From NCBI RefSeq assembly GCF_029094525.1, contig NZ_CP119107.1, positions 806,001 through 870,000 of the forward strand: a DNA stretch of 64,000 nucleotides, read 5' to 3'. The stretch comes from Pullulanibacillus sp. KACC 23026. GTDB taxonomy: Bacteria; Bacillota; Bacilli; Bacillales; Sporolactobacillaceae. The translations under genes and the position numbers were made by a program. This document shows, one piece after another, positions 8,336-16,773 of this stretch (its first letter is position 1; the number at the start of each line of letters is the position of its first letter). The notes under the pieces were generated by a model, which ran no database searches, was not told the DNA's origin, and worked only from the letters and a program-made list of their open reading frames with translations.

Positions 8336-9616
8336 ATGGGTAAAAGCATACCTTCAAAGCGTTGGGTTCGTATTATACCGGTAGCCTTATTAATGTACAC
8401 GATTGCTTATATTGATAAATCAAACGTGAGTTTTGCTTTTTCAGGTATGGAAAAGGATTTGGGTTTTGGTGCTACCGTATCGGGTCTAGTTACAGGAATA
8501 TTATTTTTCGGTTATCTCTTTACGCAAATGGCTGGCGGCTATATGGCATCACGAATGAGCCCAAAGAAAATTGTGTTTTATTTACTAATTATTTGGGGAA
8601 TATTTGCAATGCTCACCGGATTGGTGCAAAACTTAACTGAACTGTTAACGGCAAGATTTCTCTTAGGACTAGCAGAAGGCGGCGTTTTCCCTTCCGTCAT
8701 CGTTTTATTTAGTAAATGGTTCCCTAATAAAGAAAGAGCTAGAGCAACTGGCTACTGGATTCTCTGTCAAGCCATTGGATCAATTATAATGGCACCGTTA
8801 TCAGGCTGGATATTGTATCTTTTCAACTGGCGATATTTATTTTTTATAGAAGGTGCTTTGCCATTGGTATGGGCCATTATTTGGTGGATCTTCATTTCTG
8901 ACGATCCTAAGCAAGCAAAGTGGCTTTCAGAAGAAGAACGATCATATATACTTACAGAACTAGAAAAAGAACAAAAGGCTATAAATACTGGAAGTGAAAA
9001 AATATCTTATCCTAAGGCAATACGTGACAAACGCGTTTGGATTTTATTGTCTTACCTGTTTTTTGAACAAATTGGCTATTACGGAGTTAGCATGTGGTTA
9101 CCAACTATAGTAAAGAGCTTTAGTCACCAAGGAAGTGTAGGGGTTGGTTATTTAACCGCATTGCCATGGATTGCTGCGATGATCGGGATCATTCTCAACT
9201 CAAAGCATTCAGATAAAACGGGTGAACGAATCAAACATGCTTCTTTTCCGCTTCTAATTGGTGCAGTTCTTTTGATCGTTTCTGTATTATTAGGCGCCTC
9301 TCATCCAGTATGGAGTTTGATCGTTACAATACTCGCTGTTGGGACAATGAACTCTTATAATGGAGTAGTTTGGGCTATTCCAGCTGCTATATTTACGTCA
9401 GAAAACTTAGGTGGAACCGTTGGATTTATAAACGGAATAGCAAATCTAGGTGGCTTCTTCGGACCATTTATTGTCGGATTCCTCATTCAATCAAGCGGTC
9501 ACTTCATGTTTGGTACTATATTTAATGCTTTATGCCTAGTTATATCTGGCCTTGTCATCCTCCCACTTGCTACATCTGTTTCCAAACCAAAAGTAGCGCA
9601 GACCAAAGCCGTGTAG
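8336..9616 (+). CDS. MFS transporter, anion:cation symporter (ACS) family
   Basis: About 426 residues from ATG at 8336, GAGGTG 8 bases upstream (a TTG at 8321 is less likely). Twelve predicted transmembrane helices; the first reads VALLMYTIAYIDKSNVSFA, the ACS signature (Y.DR.N...A), and the loop 2-3 region GGYMASRMSPKK fits the MFS motif. Relatives import sugar acids, phthalate or other organic anions with protons, and some take up sugars. Placed directly after the D-lyxose isomerase, it probably brings in the substrate of that pathway. An array of palindromic repeats begins 2 bp after the stop. Confidence 0.85.
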   Translation: MGKSIPSKRWVRIIPVALLMYTIAYIDKSNVSFAFSGMEKDLGFGATVSGLVTGILFFGYLFTQMAGGYMASRMSPKKIVFYLLIIWGIFAMLTGLVQNLTELLTARFLLGLAEGGVFPSVIVLFSKWFPNKERARATGYWILCQAIGSIIMAPLSGWILYLFNWRYLFFIEGALPLVWAIIWWIFISDDPKQAKWLSEEERSYILTELEKEQKAINTGSEKISYPKAIRDKRVWILLSYLFFEQIGYYGVSMWLPTIVKSFSHQGSVGVGYLTALPWIAAMIGIILNSKHSDKTGERIKHASFPLLIGAVLLIVSVLLGASHPVWSLIVTILAVGTMNSYNGVVWAIPAAIFTSENLGGTVGFINGIANLGGFFGPFIVGFLIQSSGHFMFGTIFNALCLVISGLVILPLATSVSKPKVAQTKAV

Positions 9617-9618
9617 GA

Positions 9619-9917
9619 TACGGGGACGGATCTTGCGTTTCACCCGCGCGCCAGCAAAGGGACACGGGGACGGATCTCGCGTTTCACCCGCGCGCCAGCA
9701 AAGGGACACGGGGACGGGATCTCGCGTTTCACCCGCGCGCCAGCATGGGACACGGGGACGGATCTTGCGTTTCACCCGCGCGCCAGCAAAGGGACACGGG
9801 GACGGATCTTGCGTTTCACCCGCGCGCCAGCATGGGACACGGGGACGGATCTTGCGTTTCACCCGCGCGCCAGCAAAGTGAAACGCGAGAACCGTCCCTG
9901 CGTTTCCTCGCGTTCCA
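9619..9917. repeat. Tandem array of six palindromic-element units plus an inverted copy
   Basis: Six units of about 42-45 bp share the order GGGGACGGATCTTGCGTTTCA then CCCGCGCGCCAGCA. Spacers alternate between AAAGGGACA and TGGGACA. The array ends with an inverted unit containing GAGAACCGTCCC. Reading frames through it are low-complexity artefacts. It separates the MFS gene from the PrpR-like regulator. Confidence 0.9.
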
Positions 9918-9974
9918 ATTGCATTCCGACTTAATATGTGCTAAGACAGAACTAGAGATTATAGGGATAGTGGT

Positions 9975-11681
9975 GTGGTGTTGATGATGATTACGGCTTT
10001 GTTTATAGCGCCTTATGCGGCGATGGAACCGTTGATTATGGATTGTTTAAGGGACGAGAATGGTCTTGATCTTCGTATAAAGGTTGGGAATTTGCAAGAA
10101 GGGGTGGCGCTTGCTAAAGAGGCGGAGGAGCAAGGGGTGGACGTCATTATTAGTCGTGGCGGAACCGCGAAGCTCATTGGCGAGGCGATTGATCTTCCTG
10201 TTATTGATGTGCCGGTTTCGGGCTATGATATGCTCCGCGTCTTGACGATTGCGAATGATTTTCCTCGAAAAAAAGCAATTGTTGGTTTCCCAAACATCAC
10301 GCTTGGAGCCAAAGCGATTATTGACCTTTTGGAAATCCCTATTGATACGTTTACGATTAATGATGAGGCCGAGACGGAGCCGCTGTTGGCTCAATTAAAG
10401 CAAGAGGGCTATGAACTCATCATGGGGGACGTCGTGACCTTTGAAGCCGCTAACAAACTGGGGCTTTTGGGCATCCTCATTCAATCGGGGCGAGAGGCAA
10501 TTCTGGATGCGTTTAAAGAAGCAAAAATGGTTTCAAAGTGGCTGGTTAAGCGAAAACAAGAGATCGACGGGCTAAGGACGCTTTTACAAGTGACGGCGGG
10601 TGATTTTATGGTGCTCTCCGAAGCGGGTGAAGTGGTCTATGAACAATGGAAGACCTTCTCCGAGAGACCTTTTTCTCCTCAATCCGTGACCTTTCTATCG
10701 GATGCCAAAAAACGAGAGGTGGTTCAGACCGATGGCACAAACGGGGAACACCTGAAGTTAGTCAAAACGAAGGTGGAGACCGAAAGAGGCACACTGCTTG
10801 TCTGCGAATGCACCCGTTTAAAACATGCTGAGGCAGCGGAGGAGCTTTTAAAGGTGAACGTCATTTCTCGACCGATGGTGATTCACCAAAGTGAGGCGAT
10901 GACGACCTGCCTGAACATGATCAATCGCTATCTGTCTTATGACCAATTTGCTTTGATTGGACAGAGAGGGACAGGCAAGGAATTGATTGCTCAGTACATC
11001 CATTTTCACAAATTCCAAGGCAATGGCTTATTTGCCTCCGTTAAGGCAGAGGATGCCATTCGCCTGAAGCTCGAGCAAATCGATCCGGATATCCTAACGC
11101 TTTATATTCATTCGATTGAACTCCTGGACGAACTGTTAAGGGATGAATTAGGCCGTCGTCTGGCTGCTTTAAAGGATAGCGGGAAAGTGCTTATTTTTTC
11201 GACGATAGAAGAAGCCTCTCTTTGGGAAGTGAAAATTTATAAAGATGATATCATCCGCATTCCGATTCCAGCCCTTGCAGAAAGAAAGGAAGATCTGAAG
11301 GAACTGGTGACGTCCTTTATCCTTCATTTTAATCAAACGTTAGGGACCTCGGCAGTTCGCATCAATGATAAGGGCTTGGCTCTATTATCTCACTATCATT
11401 GGCCGGGGAATGTAGAGGAATTAAGGGCCGTTATTAAAGACGCGGTGCTGATGGAAAATGAATATGTCATTCAGGAACAACTGATTAAGCGGCTGTTGGA
11501 ACGAAAACAGGCAGAGTCGGCGGATGTGCCGCTGGATTTGTTGAGCGGATCATTAGAGAGCATCGAGAAACGAATTATTGAAAAAGTCCTCGAACAAGAG
11601 GGGTATAATCAAACTAAAGCAGCGAAACGTCTTCAAATTAATCGCTCAACCCTCTGGCGGAAGTTGAAAAGTGATGATTAG
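9975..11681 (+). CDS. PrpR-N domain regulator with degenerate sigma-54-type AAA+ domain and Fis-type HTH
   Basis: 568 residues from GTG at 9975 with AGGGA upstream (ATG at 9984 or 9987 also possible). Residues 1-190 match the PrpR N-terminal sensor domain (GVALAKEAEEQGVDVIISRGGTA). About 200-290 resembles a PAS-like segment. The AAA+ part keeps Walker A (GQRGTGKE) but the Walker B stretch reads LTLYIHSIELL and no GAFTGA loop is present, so contact with sigma-54 is probably lost. The C-terminus is a Fis helix-turn-helix (YNQTKAAKRLQINRSTLWRKL). It is likely a sigma-A-dependent regulator of the kdgT-dtnK-pdxA2 operon downstream, sensing an acid-sugar intermediate (inference). Confidence 0.85.
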   Translation: MVLMMITALFIAPYAAMEPLIMDCLRDENGLDLRIKVGNLQEGVALAKEAEEQGVDVIISRGGTAKLIGEAIDLPVIDVPVSGYDMLRVLTIANDFPRKKAIVGFPNITLGAKAIIDLLEIPIDTFTINDEAETEPLLAQLKQEGYELIMGDVVTFEAANKLGLLGILIQSGREAILDAFKEAKMVSKWLVKRKQEIDGLRTLLQVTAGDFMVLSEAGEVVYEQWKTFSERPFSPQSVTFLSDAKKREVVQTDGTNGEHLKLVKTKVETERGTLLVCECTRLKHAEAAEELLKVNVISRPMVIHQSEAMTTCLNMINRYLSYDQFALIGQRGTGKELIAQYIHFHKFQGNGLFASVKAEDAIRLKLEQIDPDILTLYIHSIELLDELLRDELGRRLAALKDSGKVLIFSTIEEASLWEVKIYKDDIIRIPIPALAERKEDLKELVTSFILHFNQTLGTSAVRINDKGLALLSHYHWPGNVEELRAVIKDAVLMENEYVIQEQLIKRLLERKQAESADVPLDLLSGSLESIEKRIIEKVLEQEGYNQTKAAKRLQINRSTLWRKLKSDD

Positions 11682-11691
11682 GAAAAAATCG

Positions 11692-11736
11692 GATCATAGG
11701 TATCCTCGTGAAATCGAGAGCCTGTGATCTTTTTTT
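11692..11736 (+). terminator. Terminator of the PrpR-like regulator gene
   Basis: GATCATAGG and CCTGTGATC pair over 9 bp (one G-U), the intervening bases can add a CTCG/CGAG stem, and seven T follow. It starts 11 bp after the stop codon. Confidence 0.85.
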
Positions 11737-11880
11737 ATGACTATCGAAGAACGGCATCGTGAGAGCATGCCCGCAGAAGCTTAACGGGTTTACTTGTGAG
11801 GTGCAAAACTCTAATTATCACCTTAAATCACGCTACTATTCACAATAAAATCACAGAAAGAAAAGACTAGTAAACGTCAA

Positions 11881-11912
11881 AACAACCGAATCTTTTGAGA
11901 TTCGGTTGTTTT
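11881..11912. terminator. 12-bp perfect hairpin, probable terminator
   Basis: AACAACCGAATC / GATTCGGTTGTT with a 6-base loop and a short T tract. It could act in either direction. It lies within the 1.1-kb gap between the regulator and kdgT. Confidence 0.6.
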
Positions 11913-11966
11913 ACTTTCATAAAAGGCAATCGATTACCTATTTCGTTAAATGGCTAGAGTGAACTT

Positions 11967-12160
11967 TCTAAATAAGCGGAGAAATTCCGCTTATTTAGAA
12001 ATCAGCACCAAAAATAGCTAAAATAGACGGAGAAATTCCGACTATTGACTCAAAAAACATGAAAATTGGTCATTTCTTTTTGTTTAAACGGAAAAACTCC
12101 GCTTATTTACGACGAACTGAACCCTACTTTGGTTGATAACGGAAAAATCTCCGCTTATTT
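11967..12160. repeat. AT-rich hairpin repeat family (AAGCGGA..TCCGCTT), four copies
   Basis: Copy 1 (11967-11999) is a perfect 14-bp inverted repeat with a 5-base loop. Copy 2 (12022-12046) has one mismatch. Copies 3 (about 12086-12109) and 4 (about 12138-12160) keep the CGGAAAAA..TCCGCTTATTT half. The copies share the core GGAGAAATTCCGCTTATTT. No coding potential; the same motif may be a genome-wide intergenic repeat. Confidence 0.75.
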
Positions 12161-12405
12161 CAACGATCACAGGTGACGCTAAAATTTCTTGTTCAGTCCG
12201 TTTTTTACTTTAAGAACAATTCGATAATCTAACTTTTATTTTAACCTATATATCCAAATGACTTGGTAATCCCCCTACCTTTCACTTGCTCAATTACCGG
12301 TTAATTCACACACCGCCAATAATTATTTCCACCCATGTAAATTAAACTGTGATTTGATCGGTGATTTTCGGATGAAATGGTCCATAAACATTGATATTAC
12401 AATAA

Positions 12406-12445
12406 AAATCGCACGGTGAATGACTATGTGAAACCCGTGCGATTT
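12406..12445. other. 11-bp perfect inverted repeat with 18-base loop
   Basis: AAATCGCACGG (12406-12416) pairs with CCGTGCGATTT (12435-12445). It could be a terminator or an operator. It lies about 325 bp upstream of kdgT; the sequence between it and the kdgT promoter holds no recognised gene. Confidence 0.5.
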
Positions 12446-12636
12446 ACTTTGATAGTTAATTGTTTGCACCTTTGAAGTGAACCTGTTAGCAGAAGCTCTG
12501 TGTGCTTTCTTTTAGTTCACAACGGGGGAAAGAGCTATAAGCTGGCGGATGGACATGTCCACCGAAGCTCTGCATCAATCACTTTCGCCCATTTCACACC
12601 GAGGGCGAAGAGCCATGGGTTAATGGTGTTTTAAAA

Positions 12637-12728
12637 TGCAACGTTTTTCAAGTTTCGACAATATTTTTAAATGAAACCGTTGCATATTTTGTTGTAAACG
12701 GTTAAAATAAAAAATGTAATCGATTCCA
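12637..12728 (+). promoter_or_regulatory. kdgT-dtnK-pdxA2 promoter with inverted repeat and candidate cre
   Basis: TTGCAT (12680-12685), a 17-bp spacer and TAAAAT (12703-12708) form a sigma-A promoter. An inverted repeat, TGCAACGTTT (12637-12646) with AAACCGTTGCA (12674-12684), overlaps the -35 box and is a candidate site for the PrpR-like regulator. TGTAATCGATTCCA (12715-12728) matches the CcpA cre consensus except at one position and lies just downstream of the start, a place suited to repression by preferred sugars. No -24/-12 sigma-54 promoter is seen. Confidence 0.6.
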
Positions 12729-12769
12729 ATAATCAAATCGTTTAATTTTACAACACAGGAGATGATATA

Positions 12770-13732
12770 ATGAGAATTAAGGCCGCTATTGACAAAGTTC
12801 CAGGCGGGATGATGCTCATCCCACTTTTAATTGGAGCTCTTATTCGTACCTTCTTTCCAGGCATTTTCGATTTACCTGAATTTCAAAGTTCTTTTACCGG
12901 TGAACTCTTAACCGGCTCTGGTGCTTTGCTAGCCGCATTTTACATTTGTTTAGGTTCAACCATTCGCTTCCAAGCGACCGGCTACATCCTTAAAAAAGGG
13001 GTTAGCTTATGGATTGGTAAAATTGGAACCGCCTTTATCATTGCCCTTTTAATAAAACTAATTTTTCCAGATCAAAACAACCTCTTCCTAGGGTTGTCCG
13101 CGCTCGCCATTGTTGCTGCTTTTTCCGATTCTAACGGTGGTCTTTATATGGCGCTTATGGGACAGCTTGGCAAAAAGGCAGAAGACGTGGCTGCTTACTC
13201 GATCATGTCACTTGAATCCGGCCCTTTCTTCACGATGTTAATTCTAGGTGTCGCTGGATTAGCTAAATTCCCGGTTCTTGCTTTCGTTTTTGCCATCCTT
13301 CCTTTAATTATCGGGATGATTCTTGGAAACCTTGATGATAAAATGCGTGAATTCTTAGGTAAAGCCCAAGACGTCATCATTCCTATGTTTTCATTGGCTC
13401 TTGGTGCAGGTATTAATCTAACCAACGTTGTAAAAGCAGGATTTTCAGGTGTTATTCTTGGCTTAGCTGTTGTCGTGATCACAGGTATCGTCTTGTTCAC
13501 CATTGACCGTGTAACAGGTGGGAATGGTGTTGCGGGTGTGGCCGCTTCCTCAACGGCAGGAAATGCAGCCGCTGTACCGATGGCAGTAGCCGCTGTCTAC
13601 ACCGGTTATAGCAAAATTGCCGCAACGGCTACGCTTCAAGTAACCGCAGCGATTATTGTAACGGCCATTTTAACACCGATTTTGACAACTTGGATTGCCA
13701 GACGTTCGGAACGTCGGAGTGTAAGAGGGTAA
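12770..13732 (+). CDS. kdgT: 2-keto-3-deoxygluconate permease family importer
   Basis: A 320-residue membrane protein of the KdgT family with about ten hydrophobic helices and the family-typical start PGGMMLIPLLIGALIRTFFP. It imports an acid sugar with protons. AGGAGATGATATA precedes the ATG. It is the first gene of an operon with the four-carbon acid sugar kinase and PdxA2, so the substrate here is more likely D-threonate, D-erythronate or a related acid than 2-keto-3-deoxygluconate itself (inference from context). Confidence 0.9.
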   Translation: MRIKAAIDKVPGGMMLIPLLIGALIRTFFPGIFDLPEFQSSFTGELLTGSGALLAAFYICLGSTIRFQATGYILKKGVSLWIGKIGTAFIIALLIKLIFPDQNNLFLGLSALAIVAAFSDSNGGLYMALMGQLGKKAEDVAAYSIMSLESGPFFTMLILGVAGLAKFPVLAFVFAILPLIIGMILGNLDDKMREFLGKAQDVIIPMFSLALGAGINLTNVVKAGFSGVILGLAVVVITGIVLFTIDRVTGGNGVAGVAASSTAGNAAAVPMAVAAVYTGYSKIAATATLQVTAAIIVTAILTPILTTWIARRSERRSVRG

Positions 13733-13756
13733 CTATCAGCAGAGAATGAAGGTGTA

Positions 13757-15055
13757 ATGAACATGCAACGTTTTTACATTATTGCCGATGATTTAACAGG
13801 CGCCAATGATGCGGGCGTTCAGCTGTCGAAGATCGGGATATCCTCAACGGTTTTCTTAGACTTCAATGAGACATCGATCCAAGCAACCGAGGATGTTGCG
13901 ATTATCGATACCGATAGTCGTGCAATCAATGAAAAAGCTGCCTATAACAAAATCTATGAAGCTTGTACGGTTTTTAAAAATCAAGGCTATGAGCATGTCT
14001 ATAAAAAAATGGATTCTACTTTGCGAGGAAACGTAGCTGCCGAATTATCGGCAGTTGTTTCTGTTCATAGTCCGGAGTTGGTGGTCGTCGCACCCGCCTT
14101 CCCAAAAATGAATCGTCAAACCATTAACGGGCACCAATACGTCCATGGCGAGCTTGTTTCAGAAACGGAATTTGGCAAGGATCCCAAGACGCCTGTCATC
14201 GAGAGCTCCATTCCGAATCTTTTAAAACAAGGAACCGATGACCCGATTTGTCTCATTGATCGTGAGCTTCTAAATGGGGATAAGGATCATTTAAGAGCGC
14301 TCGTTTTGGAAAAAGTAAATCAAGGCCGTGTTTGGTTTGTGTGTGATGCTAAAACCGATGCGGATTTAAAAGCGATTGTTTCTGTTTTTGGCAGTCTTAA
14401 TAAAAGAACGGTGTGGGCCGGGTCAGCTGGACTTATTGAGTTTTTACCGGAAGCTTTGCACCTCAAGAAAACGACGATGTGTGAACAGAGCGGGCTTGCC
14501 CTTTCTAAGACGCTCACCGTTTCTGCCAGTCTATCAAACGTGACGAAGCGGCAGCTGGAAACCGTCAGAACGATGTCCAATACCTATTTTATTGAACTCG
14601 ATCCCGTTGAATTGGTGAAGAGCACGTATTCGTTAAAAGCGATCATTGACGAGCTTCTCGAGCATTCTGATAAGCAGAACTTTGTATTGTTTGTCGATTC
14701 CTCGGCTAATAATAGAGAAGCGACCAAACGATTGGAGCAAGAGCTTGTCTTATGCAAAACGCAAATTAGTGAAGCGATCTCTGAGGAACTTGGCAAAATC
14801 GCTAAAGTCGCAGTCATTGCGATGCCGGAGATTAAAGGCCTGATCCTCACCGGAGGCGACACAGCGAAAGCGATCTGCAATCATCTTAATATGACAAAAC
14901 TGAAGTTATATACAGAAATAGAAATTGGGTTACCACTCGGGGAATTAAGCAGCGAAACGGTTTCGAGAACTTTTTGGACGGTCACTAAGTCCGGTGGTTT
15001 TGGAAACGAAGAGTCATTAAAAAATGTCTTGATCTATATGAGTCAGAAGGGATGA
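13757..15055 (+). CDS. dtnK: Four-carbon acid sugar kinase (DUF1537; D-threonate/D-erythronate kinase)
   Basis: A 432-residue protein of the former DUF1537 family, which phosphorylates acid sugars such as D-threonate, D-erythronate or 3-oxo-tetronates. The N-terminal domain carries the substrate motif IADDLTGANDAGVQLS (about 9-24) and later KKMDSTLRGN (about 89-98); the C-terminal domain has the nucleotide-binding LILTGGDTAKAIC (about 368-380). GAAGGTG lies before the ATG; a second ATG six bases on is possible. It overlaps pdxA2 by 4 bp (ATGA), so kinase and dehydrogenase are translationally coupled, as in characterised dtnK-pdxA2 pathways giving dihydroxyacetone phosphate. Confidence 0.9.
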   Translation: MNMQRFYIIADDLTGANDAGVQLSKIGISSTVFLDFNETSIQATEDVAIIDTDSRAINEKAAYNKIYEACTVFKNQGYEHVYKKMDSTLRGNVAAELSAVVSVHSPELVVVAPAFPKMNRQTINGHQYVHGELVSETEFGKDPKTPVIESSIPNLLKQGTDDPICLIDRELLNGDKDHLRALVLEKVNQGRVWFVCDAKTDADLKAIVSVFGSLNKRTVWAGSAGLIEFLPEALHLKKTTMCEQSGLALSKTLTVSASLSNVTKRQLETVRTMSNTYFIELDPVELVKSTYSLKAIIDELLEHSDKQNFVLFVDSSANNREATKRLEQELVLCKTQISEAISEELGKIAKVAVIAMPEIKGLILTGGDTAKAICNHLNMTKLKLYTEIEIGLPLGELSSETVSRTFWTVTKSGGFGNEESLKNVLIYMSQKG

Positions 15056-16062
15056 GTATCATGAATCAAACGAAGCCTGTTATCGGAATTACAATGGGGG
15101 ATGCCGCAGGGGTTGGCCCTGAAGTCATCTTAAAAAGCCTTAAAAATAAAGAGATTTATGACATCTGTCGCCCTGTCGTGATCGGCGACCTTAAAATCTT
15201 AGAACGCGCTCAAAGCTATGTGAACACAGCTTTGAAATTTGAGAGCATTACAGAGGATCAAATTGAGACGCTCCCGTTTGAATTTGGAACCGTCTATTGT
15301 CTTGATCTCGATCTCGTCAGCGCCGATCTTCCGCTTGGTCAAGTATCCGCCGAAGCAGGACATGCGGCTTTTGAATATTTGGCAAAAGCGATTGACCTAG
15401 CCAATCACAAGCTTATCAGTGCCATTTGTACCGCACCACTTAATAAAGCAGCCTTGCATAAAGGCGGGCACATCTACCCAGGACATACCGAAATCTTGGC
15501 TGAACTCACCAACACCAAAGAGTTTTCCATGATGCTGTCTGCCCCTAACTTAAAAGTTATTCATGTGACCACCCACGTTGGGATTATCGATGCCGTTAAT
15601 ATGATCAATCCTGAACGCGTGTATCGCGTAATCAAACTCGCTCATGAAACCCTGACGAAATCTGGAATCGCCAATCCAAAAATAGCCGTTTGCGGAATCA
15701 ACCCGCATGCCGGTGAGAATGGTCTCTTTGGCTACGGTGAAGAAGAAGAAAAGGTCGTTCCCGGCGTAGAACGTGCTCAAGCTGAAGGCATTAATGTTGT
15801 CGGGCCGCTCCCAGCCGACACCTTGTTCTTCCGCACGGTCCGCGGCGACTTTGACATCGTCGTTGCCATGTACCACGACCAAGGACACGGCCCAGTAAAA
15901 GTTCTCGGCCTTGACGCCGGCGTCAACATCACCGTCGGCCTTCCCATCATCCGCACAAGCGTCGACCACGGAACCGCCTTCGACATCGCCGGAAAAGGCA
16001 TCGTCGAAGAAAAAAGCATGATGGAAGCCCTCCGCCAAGCCGTCGAACTCGCCCCTAAGTGA
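15052..16062 (+). CDS. pdxA2: PdxA2-type 4-phospho-D-threonate/erythronate dehydrogenase
   Basis: A 336-residue PdxA-family NAD-dependent dehydrogenase/decarboxylase. Visible motifs are GITMGDAAGVGPEVILKS near the start, PGHTEILAELT (about 143-153) and the metal-binding HDQGHGPVKVLG (about 273-284). Linkage to the DUF1537 kinase and the absence of pyridoxine genes point to PdxA2, which oxidises the 4-phosphorylated acid sugar and releases CO2 to give dihydroxyacetone phosphate. The stop codon TGA coincides with the left edge of a palindromic repeat element, and a strong terminator follows at 16195. Confidence 0.9.
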   Translation: MSIMNQTKPVIGITMGDAAGVGPEVILKSLKNKEIYDICRPVVIGDLKILERAQSYVNTALKFESITEDQIETLPFEFGTVYCLDLDLVSADLPLGQVSAEAGHAAFEYLAKAIDLANHKLISAICTAPLNKAALHKGGHIYPGHTEILAELTNTKEFSMMLSAPNLKVIHVTTHVGIIDAVNMINPERVYRVIKLAHETLTKSGIANPKIAVCGINPHAGENGLFGYGEEEEKVVPGVERAQAEGINVVGPLPADTLFFRTVRGDFDIVVAMYHDQGHGPVKVLGLDAGVNITVGLPIIRTSVDHGTAFDIAGKGIVEEKSMMEALRQAVELAPK

Positions 16063-16130
16063 ACCGCGGGGACGGATCTCCCGTTTCACCGTTGGGCGGG
16101 TTGAAACGCAGGGACGGATCTCCCGTTTCA
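16060..16130. repeat. Two palindromic-element copies overlapping the pdxA2 stop
   Basis: GTGAACCGCGGGGACGGATC begins at the pdxA2 stop codon. A second copy with GAAACGCAGGGACGG follows 43 bp later. Both end in CCCGTTTCA. Confidence 0.85.
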
Positions 16131-16194
16131 TCCGGAAATCGAATGAAACAGTTGAAGTTTTTTAGCTCGCTATAATTTTTTGCAAGAAAGAAGG

Positions 16195-16232
16195 CCTAAC
16201 TGACAGGAAACGCTGTCTGTTGGGTTTTTTTT
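16195..16232 (+). terminator. Terminator of the kdgT-dtnK-pdxA2 operon
   Basis: CCTAACTGACAG pairs with CTGTCTGTTGGG (one G-U and one mismatch; 6-base loop), followed by eight T. Confidence 0.85.
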
Positions 16233-16285
16233 GTGGAACGCCTGGGTGAAACGCAGGGAATAAGGAACGAAAGCGAGGCTTACCC

Positions 16286-16610
16286 ATGAAAAAGGCCGCC
16301 GCTCGGAAAATGGTGTGCAAGGGAGGCTTACCTACAAAAAAAGGGGCTGTAGCTCGGAAAATGGTGTGCAAGGGAGGCTTACCTACAAAAAAAGGGGCTG
16401 TAGCTCGGAAAATGGTGTGCAAGGGAGGCTTACCTACAAAAAAAAAGGAGGCCGCCACTCGGAAAATGGTGTGCAAGGGAGGTTTGCCCACGAAAACAGA
16501 GGCCGCAGCCGGGAAAATGGTGTGCAAGAGTTGGTTGCCCACGAAAACAGAGGCCGCAGCCGGGAAAATGGTGGGGAAAGGTTGGTTGCCCACGAAAAAG
16601 GCCTGGCTTC
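16286..16610. repeat. 51-bp tandem repeat, about six units, open in several frames
   Basis: Units of 51 bp (17 codons) share CGGAAAATGGTGTGCAAGGG and a GGCTTACCTAC or GGTTGCCCACG part; the first three are almost identical and later ones drift. Because 51 is a multiple of three, long open frames exist on both strands (for example 16286-16723 plus, with 17-residue units ARKMVCKGGLPTKKGAV, and 16162-16644 minus). The plus frame has an ATG but only a weak GCGAGG site. I read this as a minisatellite, with coding as an unproven alternative. Confidence 0.8.
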
Positions 16611-16615
16611 CAATG

Positions 16616-16650
16616 AACAGGGTGAGCAAACGAGGTTTGCTCACCCTGTT
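16616..16650. other. 16-bp perfect hairpin at the end of the tandem repeat
   Basis: AACAGGGTGAGCAAAC and GTTTGCTCACCCTGTT pair perfectly around a 3-base loop. There is no clear T tract. It could be a convergent terminator for the cyclase gene on the minus strand or part of the repeat unit's structure. Confidence 0.7.
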
Positions 16651-16672
16651 TCACTATCTATTCCGCTTCTCG

Positions 16673-16773
16673 AGTGAAACGGTAGAACCGTCCCCGCGTT
16701 TCCTCCCACCTGCGTCCCAGTGAAACGAGAGAACCGTCCCCGCGTTTCCCCCCCGCGTTTCCCCGCGTTTCAG
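16673..16773. repeat. Cluster of palindromic-element copies overlapping the cyclase stop
   Basis: Two inverted-orientation copies (GAACCGTCCCCGCGTTTC) and two half copies (CCCGCGTTT) abut the 3' end of the diguanylate cyclase gene. On the minus strand the gene's TGA is the TGA of TGAAACGCGG. Confidence 0.85.

Noticed and set aside
9619-9917. CRISPR array
   Set aside because: Spacers are nearly identical to one another and there are no cas genes; it is a tandem repeat of palindromic elements.
9532-9984. Long open frames across the 9619-9917 array on both strands
   Set aside because: They follow the repeat unit, have no ribosome site and encode low-complexity peptides; the array itself explains them.
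12654-12661. TTCGACAA as a Spo0A box upstream of kdgT
   Set aside because: A 7-base motif is expected several times by chance in 64 kb and nothing else links this operon to Spo0A.
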